This document shows, one piece after another, positions 1-8,261 of a stretch of 64,000 bases of DNA. The notes under the pieces were generated by a model. It was not told the DNA's origin, searched no databases, and saw nothing but the letters and a program-made list of their open reading frames with translations. Numbering within the stretch: the stretch's first letter is position 1; each line of letters opens with the position of its first letter. The stretch spans positions 5,532,001 to 5,596,000 of the forward strand of contig NZ_LN831790.1 of NCBI RefSeq assembly GCF_001013905.1. The letters run 5' to 3'. The translations under genes were made by a program, and so were the position numbers. Source of the DNA: Streptomyces leeuwenhoekii. GTDB taxonomy: Bacteria > Actinomycetota > Actinomycetes > Streptomycetales > Streptomycetaceae.

Positions 1-98
1 TCGGCCAGGCGCGGGTCCTCGTTCTGCGCGAGCCGGTCCAGGACGTGCGGCGGGACGATGGTGCAGAAGACGGGCTGGAAGCCCCCGAAGCTGGTCAT
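1..98 (-). CDS. M4 metallopeptidase (protealysin type), N-terminal fragment
   Basis: Only the first 32 codons lie in the window; the gene runs off the left edge. The reading frame starts at ATG 98 on the minus strand and gives a peptide with Cys-Thr-Ile-Val-Pro-Pro-His-Val-Leu at residues 12-20. This matches the short propeptide of protealysin-like M4 zinc proteases, where a Cys-x-Ile-x-Pro-Pro segment caps the active site. Such enzymes lack a classical signal peptide, and none is seen here. The gene is divergent from leuA. It is not in the supplied set of long open frames because it is cut off. The family call rests on this one motif, so the catalytic HExxH cannot be checked. A second, thermolysin-type M4 gene lies at 45-46.6 kb. 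Confidence 0.72.
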   Translation of the reverse strand, partial: MTSFGGFQPVFCTIVPPHVLDRLAQNEDPRLA

Positions 99-143
99 CT
101 CCGCACCATCGCATCGTGTGACCGGCCAGTCACCCATTACGGT

Positions 144-169
144 CATTTACCACCATGATTGGTGAAATG
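144..169. promoter_or_regulatory. Imperfect inverted repeat between the protease gene and leuA
   Basis: CATTTACCA at 144-152 faces TGGTGAAATG at 160-169, an inverted repeat with one inserted base. It lies about 45 bases upstream of the minus-strand protease start. A repressor site for that gene is possible, but no binding protein is identified. Confidence 0.3.
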
Positions 170-282
170 CGGTGACGACGGGGTCCGCTGAGCGCCGAGA
201 AGTGGTATGCGGCACTCTTTGTCACTGTTTTCCCCCGGGTCCCGCATACTGATACGCACCCGCGCATCCGGCGGGGCTCGGC

Positions 283-288
283 TAGGCT
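283..288 (+). promoter_or_regulatory. -10 hexamer of the leuA transcript
   Basis: TAGGCT resembles Streptomyces vegetative -10 boxes and ends 10 bases before the ATG of the leader peptide, so the leader may be translated from a leaderless or nearly leaderless mRNA. No good -35 is seen. Confidence 0.4.
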
Positions 289-298
289 GCGGACCATC

Positions 299-346
299 AT
301 GCGTTTCGGGCTGCTTCTCCTTAGCTGCCGCGGCGAGGGCCTGTAA
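299..346 (+). CDS. leuL: leuA leader peptide
   Basis: A 15-codon frame, MRFGLLLLSCRGEGL then TAA, lies 97 bases upstream of leuA. Four consecutive leucine codons (CTG CTT CTC CTT, 311-322) include CTT, which is rare at this G+C. That is the hallmark of a leucine-sensing leader peptide: low Leu-tRNA would stall the ribosome there. Leader-controlled leuA has been predicted in Actinobacteria by comparative genomics. No clear ribosome-binding site precedes the ATG, and the -10 candidate at 283-288 would give an almost leaderless start. It is too short for usual gene finding. Function as an attenuator sensor is inferred from codon content and position. Confidence 0.8.
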   Translation: MRFGLLLLSCRGEGL

Positions 347-370
347 CCAAGGCCGGCACCCTCCCCGCGG
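328..370 (+). promoter_or_regulatory. Leader RNA hairpin, leuA attenuator candidate
   Basis: CCGCGG-C-GAGGG at 328-339 pairs with CCCTC-C-CCGCGG at 359-370, with one C:C mismatch. The 5' arm lies inside the leader peptide end, so a ribosome that reaches the stop codon (344-346) would cover it. One that stalls at the Leu codons would leave it free. A competing pairing exists between CCAAG 347-351 and CTTGG 373-377. There is no U-run, so control may act on translation or through Rho. Mechanism inferred. Confidence 0.55.
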
Positions 371-428
371 AGCTTGGCGTTGCGTCGTCGGCCGTCCATC
401 GGACACGCGGACACCGCGGACATCCTGA

Positions 429-2165
<1,737 letters not shown>

Positions 2166-2184
2166 CCAGCCGTATCGGTGGTTT

Positions 2185-2221
2185 GCGGCCCCGCCCGCCG
2201 GAAAACGGCGGGCGGGGCCGC
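2185..2221 (+). terminator. Hairpin terminator after leuA
   Basis: A perfect 16-bp stem (GCGGCCCCGCCCGCCG 2185-2200 with its complement 2206-2221) around a GAAAA loop, 20 bases after the leuA stop. There is no U-tract, as is usual for Streptomyces I-shaped terminators. Confidence 0.85.
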
Positions 2222-2349
2222 GTCGTATACCGGCCATCCGCGCGGCGAGGTCACGGAAAGGTCTCGTCCTGGGTACTGACTCCACGTCGACGATGTGGCT
2301 AACATCACGCCATCGCGGCGAGGGTGCCGCGGTGTTACGGAGGTGCGAC

Positions 2350-3045
2350 GTGCTGCCTGGACGGGGACGAGACGGCCGAGCTTCCCGGTGTGCCCGCATC
2401 CTGGGCACCCGTACCGCATGGACGCCCATGGGGGACGGTGAGTTCTTCTGCCCCGGCTGCGGGGGCGACCGCAACTACCAGCGCCTCACCGGCCGCCGCC
2501 GCTTCACGCTGCTCGGCGTGCCGGTGGTGCCGCGCGGCGAGACCGGACCCGTCGTCGAGTGCGCGGCCTGCGCCGGGCGCTTCGGCACCGAGGTCCTGGA
2601 CCACCCGACGTCCACCCGTTTCTCCGCGATGCTCCGCGACGCCGTCCACACCGTCGCCCTGGCCGTTCTCGCCGCGGGCGGCGCCGGTTCCCGCACGGCG
2701 CTGCACACGGCGGCCGTCGCGGTGCGCGCGGCCGGCTTCGACGACTGCACCGAGGAGCAACTGCACGCCCTGGTCGAGGCGCTGGAGGCGGACACCGGGC
2801 GGTTCTACGAGGAGCCGTGCGTGCCCGGCCTGGCGATAGAGCTGCACGAGGCGCTGGACCCGCTCGCCCCGCACCTCGCCGCCGCCGGCCGGGCGTCGAT
2901 CCTGCTCACCGGCGCGCGCATCGCCCTGGCCGACGGGCCCTACACGGCCGCCGAGCGGGACGTCCTGGCGACGGTGGGCGCGGCCCTGACCATCTGCGCC
3001 GAGGACGTGACCCGGCTGCTGACGGAGGCGCGTACACCCTCGTAG
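2350..3045 (+). CDS. Zinc-ribbon TerB-like protein
   Basis: A 231-residue cytoplasmic protein of unknown function. The N-terminal part has a zinc-ribbon pattern, CPGC near residue 34 and CAAC near residue 71, separated by a basic stretch. The C-terminal 130 residues are helical and resemble TerB/tellurite-resistance-like domains, including an acidic ALADGPYTAAERDVL motif typical of that fold, which binds metal in some members. The GTG start at 2350 is chosen because GGAGG at 2339-2343 lies 6 bases upstream; the frame stays open upstream to 2293 without a better start. It stands alone between leuA and a convergent peptidase gene. A stress or metal role is family-level inference only. Confidence 0.7.
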   Translation: MLPGRGRDGRASRCARILGTRTAWTPMGDGEFFCPGCGGDRNYQRLTGRRRFTLLGVPVVPRGETGPVVECAACAGRFGTEVLDHPTSTRFSAMLRDAVHTVALAVLAAGGAGSRTALHTAAVAVRAAGFDDCTEEQLHALVEALEADTGRFYEEPCVPGLAIELHEALDPLAPHLAAAGRASILLTGARIALADGPYTAAERDVLATVGAALTICAEDVTRLLTEARTPS

Positions 3046-3064
3046 GGGGCCCCGGCTCCGGGGG

Positions 3065-4561
3065 TCAGTCGCAGCGCACGTCCCGGGCGGGCCGCTCGCC
3101 GTTGGCCAGGAAGCGGGACACCGTGCGGTCGCCGCACGCGGTGCCGTTGGCCAGGTAGGCGTTGTGGCCGGTCGCGTCGTTGGTGACCATGACCGCGCGC
3201 CGGCCGAGCGCCTCGCGGAGCTTCAGGGCGCCGGCGAGCGGGGTGGCGACGTCCCGGGCGTTCTGGATCATGAGGATGTTCGACGGGCCCCGGCCGGTGA
3301 TCCGCACGGCCGGCTCCCGGGGCGGGAACGGCCAGGCGGCGCACAGCATCGCGTTGCGCGGCATGCCCGCGGTGAGCGGGTACTTCACCCGGCTCTCCGC
3401 GACGTCCTTCTCGTACACGGCCGCCGAGGTGGGCCAGGCCACGTCGTTGCAGAGGGTCCCGGCGCCCACGGCGGTGACGTTCTGGAGCACCGCCTCGGGC
3501 GGGGTGGCCGGCGCGGGCGGCACCGTGCCGTCGCTCGCCTCCCGCATCAGCCTGGCCAGGACCGGGTAGCGGCCGGGGGCGTACAGGCTCTCCAGCATGG
3601 TGTGGCGCAGCACGTTGCCGTTCAGTTCGCCCAGGTGGGCGCCGGGCCAGGGGATGGGTTCCCGGTCGAGGCGGGCGGCCAGGCGCAGGAACAGCGGCCG
3701 TACGTCCGCCGCCCGCCGCGCCACCCGGTCCGGGTTGCTGGGCGCCGCCGCCCAGGCCGCGAAGTCGGGGAAGGTGTCCTCCACGCCCCGCTCGTGCGCG
3801 GCGAGCCAGGCGCGGGCGACCCGGGCGGGGTCGGGGTCGTCGTTGCTGTCCAGCACCACGCGGTCGGTGCGGTGCGGGAACAGCTCGCCGTAGACGGCTC
3901 CGACGTACGTGCCGTACGACACTCCCCAGGCGGAGATGCGGCGCTCGCCGAGCGCGGCCCGGACGCGGTCGATGTCGCGGGCCTCGTCGGCCGTGCTCAG
4001 GTGCTTGATCAGCTCACCGCCGTCGCGGGCGCAGGCGTCCGCCATGCGGCGGGCGTCGGCGAGGTTGCCGTCGACCGAGCCGTCCGGGGCGGGCCAGGGC
4101 CGCAGCCGCAGGGCGGCGAGGTCGCCGCGCTGCAGTCCGCAGTCGACGGCGGTGGAGGGGGCGAGGCCGCGCGGGGCGAACCCGATCAGGTCGTAGGCGT
4201 CCCGGACCTCCTGGGGCAGCCTCTGCCCCTTCCCGGACGGGTCGCCCAGGCTGGAGCCGCCCGGCCCGCCGGGGATGAGGAAGAGCGCGCCGCGGCGGGC
4301 GGCGGGCTTCTCGCTCGGGATCCGGGAGACGGCGATGTCGATGCGCGGGCCGTCCGGGTCGGCGTGGTCCAGGGGCACCTGGACGGTGGCGCACTGCTGC
4401 CGGGGGTCCAGGCCGCTGCCCGCACACGCGGACCACGCCAGGGCCGGGGTGGCGGAAGGGGCGGCGGCGGAGGCGGTCAGCGGCGTGGACAGGCTCAGCA
4501 GGGCGGCTGAGGCGGCGGCGAGGGCGGCGGCTGCTCTGGTCTTCTGCATGCCCACGAGCAT
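3065..4561 (-). CDS. Secreted S33 alpha/beta-hydrolase, tripeptidyl aminopeptidase-like
   Basis: About 498 residues with an N-terminal Sec-type signal peptide: Lys-Thr-Arg, then an Ala/Leu-rich core ending at Ala-Ser-Ala-Ala-Ala near residue 33. The mature part is an alpha/beta-hydrolase. FLIPGGPGGSS is the HGGPG-like oxyanion motif and GVSYGTYVG is the nucleophile elbow with the catalytic Ser. NARDVATP carries a likely acid Asp and TGHNAY the catalytic His near the C-terminus (TAP-like domain). Streptomyces secrete such tripeptidyl aminopeptidases, which trim N-terminal tripeptides from exported proteins. Start choice is uncertain: ATG 4561 is used, ATG 4549 gives an equally good signal, and neither has a strong ribosome-binding site. 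Substrate is not known from sequence. Convergent with the gene ending at 3045. Confidence 0.85.
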   Translation of the reverse strand: MLVGMQKTRAAAALAAASAALLSLSTPLTASAAAPSATPALAWSACAGSGLDPRQQCATVQVPLDHADPDGPRIDIAVSRIPSEKPAARRGALFLIPGGPGGSSLGDPSGKGQRLPQEVRDAYDLIGFAPRGLAPSTAVDCGLQRGDLAALRLRPWPAPDGSVDGNLADARRMADACARDGGELIKHLSTADEARDIDRVRAALGERRISAWGVSYGTYVGAVYGELFPHRTDRVVLDSNDDPDPARVARAWLAAHERGVEDTFPDFAAWAAAPSNPDRVARRAADVRPLFLRLAARLDREPIPWPGAHLGELNGNVLRHTMLESLYAPGRYPVLARLMREASDGTVPPAPATPPEAVLQNVTAVGAGTLCNDVAWPTSAAVYEKDVAESRVKYPLTAGMPRNAMLCAAWPFPPREPAVRITGRGPSNILMIQNARDVATPLAGALKLREALGRRAVMVTNDATGHNAYLANGTACGDRTVSRFLANGERPARDVRCD

Positions 4562-4615
4562 CGCCGCACCCCGCGGCCCGCCCCATCCGGCCAACTGCCT
4601 TGTGCGTACGGGGGT

Positions 4616-4888
4616 TTACCCCCGCACCGATCGGACGAACGCCGTCCAGGCCGCCGCCCCGACGACGACCACCGGGCCGCCGGTCACCTTGCTGTCCCGC
4701 ACGGGGACGACGCCGGGGACTCCGTCGGCTACCTCGACGCAGTTGCCTCCATCGCCGTTGCTGTAGGTGCTCTTGCGCCAGCGTGCGGCGCCGGGGAAGT
4801 CGTAGGCGACCTCGACGCACTCCCCGCCGTTGCCGTCGCTGTGGCTGCTCTTGCGCCAGCTCGCGTTGCTCAGGTCGTACTCGCGCAT
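4616..4888 (-). CDS. DUF397 protein with duplicated DUF397 motif
   Basis: A 90-residue protein with two tandem copies of the DUF397 core, WRKS-[ST]-[HY]-S-[DN]-G-[ND]-G-G-[EN]-CVEVA, at about residues 11-27 and 36-52, followed by the usual DSK segment and a short C-terminal tail. DUF397 proteins are small partners of XRE/DUF5753 regulators in Streptomyces, as in the whiJ family loci. They are thought to bind the regulator and relieve its repression. Its ATG at 4888 lies inside the 3' end of the upstream regulator gene (19-base overlap), so the two are translationally coupled. Two repeats in one chain is less common than a single copy. Confidence 0.88.
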   Translation of the reverse strand: MREYDLSNASWRKSSHSDGNGGECVEVAYDFPGAARWRKSTYSNGDGGNCVEVADGVPGVVPVRDSKVTGGPVVVVGAAAWTAFVRSVRG

Positions 4889-5712
4889 CGTCTGTAGTCC
4901 TCCGCCGCCGACTCGATGAGGGCCAGGGACGCCTTAGGCGACAGCGCGGCGGCCCTGAGCAGATCGTATGTCGACTGGGCCCGCTTCACCACGGCCGGAT
5001 CGTCCAGCAGATTGCCCGAATACACGGCTTCTGTATAGGCCGTTGGGGGCGCGTCCTCGAACTCCATGAGCCGCAGCGTCCCGTTCATGACGGCGTACGC
5101 CCCAGCCGTATACGGCAGCACCTGCACCATCACGATGCGCCGCCGCGCGCACGCGGCTACGTGCTCCAACTGCTCGGCCATGATGGCGGGCCCTCCTACT
5201 GGCGCGCGGAGGACATTCTCATGCAGGATCGCCCAATGCGTGGGACGGGTGGCGTCCTTGAGGATCCGGGCGCGCTCCAGGCGGCCCGTCACCTTCTCCT
5301 CGATGTACTCGTCGGCCGCAAAGGGGTTCATCGCGACCGTGACCGCACGGGCATACGCCGCCGTCTGAAGCAGGCCCGGTACCAGTGCGGGCGCGAAGTC
5401 GCAGATCTGGGTCGCCAGCGCCTCCAGCTCCGCCGCCTTCGCGAAGTAATCCGCATACCGCCGGTCATCGATCAACTTCCGGCACAGCCGCTCGAAAATA
5501 CCGTCGGTTTGCAGTACCTCGTCGATGCGCTGGGCGATATCGAGCTGCGGTTTTCGAATAGCCTGCTCGAACTGCCCGATATAGGCACCCGAGACGAAGA
5601 CCTGCGCCCCCAGTTCCACCTGGGTGAGCCCCGCGTCCTCGCGGCGCCGCTTGAGTTCCGCGCCGAAGAACTCCCACGCCGCCTGCCGTGATCCGTGCGA
5701 ACCATTGGCCAT
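4870..5712 (-). CDS. XRE-family regulator with DUF5753 (WhiJ-like)
   Basis: A 280-residue DNA-binding protein. Residues about 15-70 form an XRE helix-turn-helix (LKRRREDAGLTQVELG, then FVSGAYIGQFEQAIRKP). The rest is a DUF5753 domain with the conserved APALVPGLLQTAAYARAV segment near residue 105. The start ATG 5712 follows AAGGGGGT about 7 bases upstream. This is chosen over the much longer open frame extending to 6357, which overlaps the divergent genes. A -10 candidate TACACT reads at 5769-5764 on the minus strand. It is coupled to the DUF397 gene. By analogy with WhiJ it may repress a development-related target and be modulated by the DUF397 partner. The target is unknown; the divergent tiny genes are the obvious candidate. 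Confidence 0.88.
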   Translation of the reverse strand: MANGSHGSRQAAWEFFGAELKRRREDAGLTQVELGAQVFVSGAYIGQFEQAIRKPQLDIAQRIDEVLQTDGIFERLCRKLIDDRRYADYFAKAAELEALATQICDFAPALVPGLLQTAAYARAVTVAMNPFAADEYIEEKVTGRLERARILKDATRPTHWAILHENVLRAPVGGPAIMAEQLEHVAACARRRIVMVQVLPYTAGAYAVMNGTLRLMEFEDAPPTAYTEAVYSGNLLDDPAVVKRAQSTYDLLRAAALSPKASLALIESAAEDYRRCASTT

Positions 5713-5824
5713 GGCCAACCCCCTTGAACTGCGCCGAGCTTGTAGAGCGTCGACGGCTGCCGAGTGTAGATGTGGGGCATCATGCTGGAGATACAAAGCG
5801 TGAAAAGTAAACGGAAGGAGCACG

Positions 5825-6031
5825 TTGAAAGAGCAACATCCTCCGCTCTGCGTCGAAGAAGCCGAGGAGGTAGTGGAAGAATTGCGGGCAGCGCTCGCGA
5901 AGGCCGGAATTACCCTCCCGTCACTCGGGCTCGACCCGGTGAGTCTTGCGCGGCTGACACCCTGTCCGCTGGTCGAATTGGGCCGGTGTTCCGTGGAGAC
6001 CGCCCGCCGGCTCGTGGCGGTACTGCGGTGA
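5825..6031 (+). CDS. Small acidic protein, unknown
   Basis: A 68-residue protein starting at TTG 5825, with GGAAGGAG at 5813-5820 just upstream, so the rare start is well supported. It has no recognised domain. The N-terminal half is a Glu/Ala-rich helix (EEAEEVVEELRAALAKAGITLP). The C-terminal half contains PCPLVELGRCSVETARRLVAVL with two cysteines nine residues apart. It is divergent from the XRE regulator and its stop overlaps the next start in GTGA, so the two are co-translated. Similar tiny genes beside XRE/DUF397 pairs occur in Streptomyces, to my recollection. Function unknown. Confidence 0.75.
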   Translation: MKEQHPPLCVEEAEEVVEELRAALAKAGITLPSLGLDPVSLARLTPCPLVELGRCSVETARRLVAVLR

Positions 6032-6243
6032 AGCCGCCCGTCGGGTCGTACGTGATCGACACCCGTACGGGGCGACTGGGGATCGTCATGGGACACGAAG
6101 GGCCGTACGTGCAGTTGCGGCCGTACGGCGGCGGCCGGGAGTGGGACGCCGAGCCGAGTGCCGTACGCCACGCCACCCAGGCGGAGCGGATCAGCGTGGC
6201 GACGGCGTACGCCAACGCGCGCAGCCGGGGCGAGGTCCCTTGA
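6028..6243 (+). CDS. Small hypothetical protein coupled to the preceding gene
   Basis: A 71-residue protein starting at GTG 6028, which overlaps the upstream stop (GTGA). The fold looks like a short beta-barrel: GSYVIDTRTGRLGIVMGHEG followed by VQLRPYGGGREWDAEPSAVRHA suggests a KOW/SH3-like strand pattern. No catalytic residues can be proposed. It is the last gene of the two-gene unit divergent from the XRE/DUF397 pair and is followed by a hairpin at 6377-6401. Function unknown; co-conservation with the regulator is the useful clue. Confidence 0.75.
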   Translation: MKPPVGSYVIDTRTGRLGIVMGHEGPYVQLRPYGGGREWDAEPSAVRHATQAERISVATAYANARSRGEVP

Positions 6244-6376
6244 AGGAACGTCGCCGGGGCCCGGACGGCCGGTCCGTCCCGTGCCGGGCCCCGGCCTCCC
6301 GGGGGCCCGCCCCGGCCGGGGCCCGGCCGGTGAGGGGAGGCGGCGGCAGGCCGTCACCGGGACCGATCACCAAGAA

Positions 6377-6401
6377 GGCGGCCACCGGGACGGTGGCCGC
6401 C
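6377..6401 (+). terminator. Hairpin between the small-gene pair and recO
   Basis: GGCGGCCACC 6377-6386 pairs perfectly with GGTGGCCGCC 6392-6401 around GGGAC. It is 134 bases after the small-gene stop and 56 bases before recO. Confidence 0.6.
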
Positions 6402-6456
6402 GCCCTGGGGGAGGCGCCGTCGCGGGCGGCCCGACGCGGGAAGGCAGAATGGCTGC

Positions 6457-7203
6457 ATGAGTCTGTTCCGCGACGACGGCATCGTGCTGCGCACCCAGAA
6501 GCTGGGTGAGGCGGACCGGATCATCACCTTGCTCACCCGCGGTCACGGCCGGGTACGGGCCGTGGCCAGGGGCGTGCGGCGCACCAAGTCCAAGTTCGGC
6601 GCCCGCCTGGAGCCCTTCTCCCACGTCGACGTGCAGTTCTTCGCGCGGGGGAGCGAGCTGGTGGGGCGCGGTCTGCCGCTGTGCACCCAGAGCGAGACCA
6701 TCGCGCCCTACGGCGGCGGCATCGTGACGGACTACGCCCGCTACACCGCCGGGACCGCGATGCTGGAGACCGCCGAGCGGTTCACCGACCACGAGGGCGA
6801 GCCCGCGGTCCAGCAGTACCTGCTGCTCGTCGGCGCGCTGCGCACCCTCTCCCGCGGCGAGCACGCCCCGCATCTGGTCCTCGACGCGTTCCTGCTGCGC
6901 TCCCTCGCCGTCAACGGCTACGCGCCGAGCTTCGGCGACTGCGCGAAGTGCGGCATGCCCGGCCCCAACCGGTTCTTCTCGGTCGCCTCCGGCGGCTCGG
7001 TCTGCGCCGACTGCCGGGTGCCCGGCAGCGTCGTACCCTCGCCGCAGGCCCTGGAACTTCTCGGCGCGCTGCTTACGGGAGACTGGGAGACCGCGGACGC
7101 GTGCGAGCCGCGGTACGTCCGGGAGGGCAGCGGACTGGTGTCCGCGTACCTGCACTGGCACCTGGAGCGCGGTCTGCGCTCACTGCGGTACGTCGAGAAG
7201 TAA
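6457..7203 (+). CDS. recO: DNA repair protein RecO
   Basis: A 248-residue recombination mediator that loads RecA onto SSB-coated DNA in the RecFOR pathway and anneals strands. The N-terminal OB-fold is recognisable ([24 protein letters not shown], then [14 protein letters not shown]). A zinc finger is formed by C162, C165, C183 and C186 (CAKC...CADC), as in RecO of Deinococcus and actinomycetes. Length is typical. A -10-like CAGAAT at 6444-6449 puts a likely transcription start at or near the ATG, and no ribosome-binding site is seen, so the message may be leaderless. uppS follows 34 bases later and is probably co-transcribed, a pairing common in Streptomyces. Confidence 0.97.
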   Translation: MSLFRDDGIVLRTQKLGEADRIITLLTRGHGRVRAVARGVRRTKSKFGARLEPFSHVDVQFFARGSELVGRGLPLCTQSETIAPYGGGIVTDYARYTAGTAMLETAERFTDHEGEPAVQQYLLLVGALRTLSRGEHAPHLVLDAFLLRSLAVNGYAPSFGDCAKCGMPGPNRFFSVASGGSVCADCRVPGSVVPSPQALELLGALLTGDWETADACEPRYVREGSGLVSAYLHWHLERGLRSLRYVEK

Positions 7204-7237
7204 GCCGAGAAGCAAGCAAGAGGGAGACGAGAGACAC

Positions 7238-8074
7238 ATGGCCGTACGCGGATTCCTGGGGCGTGAGCGCCGGCAGTACGAGGCGCCGGAACCGCACCCG
7301 TCCGGCGCGCGGCCCCCGAGGCTCCCCGGCGAGCTGGTCCCGAACCATGTGGCGATCGTCATGGACGGCAACGGGCGCTGGGCGAAGGAGCGCGGGCTGC
7401 CGCGCACCGAGGGGCACAAGGTGGGCGCCGAGCGGGTGCTGGACGTGATCCAGGGCGGGATCGAGATCGGCGTGGGCGCCATCTCCCTGTACGCCTTCTC
7501 CACCGAGAACTGGAAGCGCTCCCCGGAGGAGGTCCGCTTCCTGATGAACTTCAACCGCGACTTCATCCGCAAGTCCCGCGACCAGCTCGACGGGCTGGGC
7601 GTGCGGGTGCGCTGGGTCGGGCGGATGCCGAAGCTGTGGCGGTCGGTGGCCAAGGAGCTCCAGATCGCCCAGGAGCAGACCAAGGACAACGACCGGCTGA
7701 CGCTGTACTTCTGCATGAACTACGGCGGCCGGGCCGAGATCGCGGACGCGGCGCAGGCGCTGGCCGAGGACGTGAAGGCGGGCAGGCTCGACCCGTCGAA
7801 GGTGACCGAGAAGACCTTCGCCAAGTACCTGTACTACCCGGACATGCCGGACGTGGACCTGTTCCTGCGGCCCAGCGGCGAGCAGCGCACCTCCAACTAC
7901 CTGCTGTGGCAGAGCGCGTACGCGGAGATGGTCTTCCAGGACGTGCTGTGGCCGGACTTCGACCGCCGCGACCTGTGGCGGGCCTGCCTGGAGTTCGCCT
8001 CCCGCGACCGGCGCTTCGGCGGGGCCATACCGAACGAGGAACTCCTGGCCATGGAGGGCCGCACCGGCGAGTGA
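7238..8074 (+). CDS. uppS: Isoprenyl transferase (undecaprenyl diphosphate synthase family)
   Basis: Cis-prenyltransferase of 278 residues that extends farnesyl or geranyl diphosphate with isopentenyl diphosphate to make the C50-C55 lipid carrier for peptidoglycan. Diagnostic motifs are present: [17 protein letters not shown] with catalytic D43, the FSTENW segment, and the C-terminal [20 protein letters not shown] with the arginines that bind the homoallylic diphosphate. About 30 extra N-terminal residues precede the core, as in other Streptomyces members. AGGGAGACGAGAG upstream of ATG 7238 gives a good ribosome-binding site. Chain length of the product cannot be read from the sequence; many actinomycetes have two such enzymes. 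Confidence 0.96.
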   Translation: MAVRGFLGRERRQYEAPEPHPSGARPPRLPGELVPNHVAIVMDGNGRWAKERGLPRTEGHKVGAERVLDVIQGGIEIGVGAISLYAFSTENWKRSPEEVRFLMNFNRDFIRKSRDQLDGLGVRVRWVGRMPKLWRSVAKELQIAQEQTKDNDRLTLYFCMNYGGRAEIADAAQALAEDVKAGRLDPSKVTEKTFAKYLYYPDMPDVDLFLRPSGEQRTSNYLLWQSAYAEMVFQDVLWPDFDRRDLWRACLEFASRDRRFGGAIPNEELLAMEGRTGE

Positions 8075-8105
8075 GCCGGGCGCCCGGGCCCGGCGCGGGG
8101 GCGGC

Positions 8106-8168
8106 GGTGCGCGCGGTGCCGACGGTGCCGACGGTGCACGCGGTGCGGACGGTGCGCGCGGTGCGGGG
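8106..8168. repeat. 9-bp tandem repeat after uppS
   Basis: Seven contiguous units of the pattern GGTGCNNNC/G occupy 8106-8168 with an exact 9-base period, starting 32 bases after the uppS stop. An eighth, degenerate unit follows. It is outside any credible gene. Confidence 0.85.
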
Positions 8169-8261
8169 CGTGCGGCCGTAGCGATTCCGTCGTCATGTCG
8201 TCGGTGATCCGTTGCCCGGCGGGCCTCCCGGCCCGCCGGGCCGTGTCCTCATACTGGCGCG

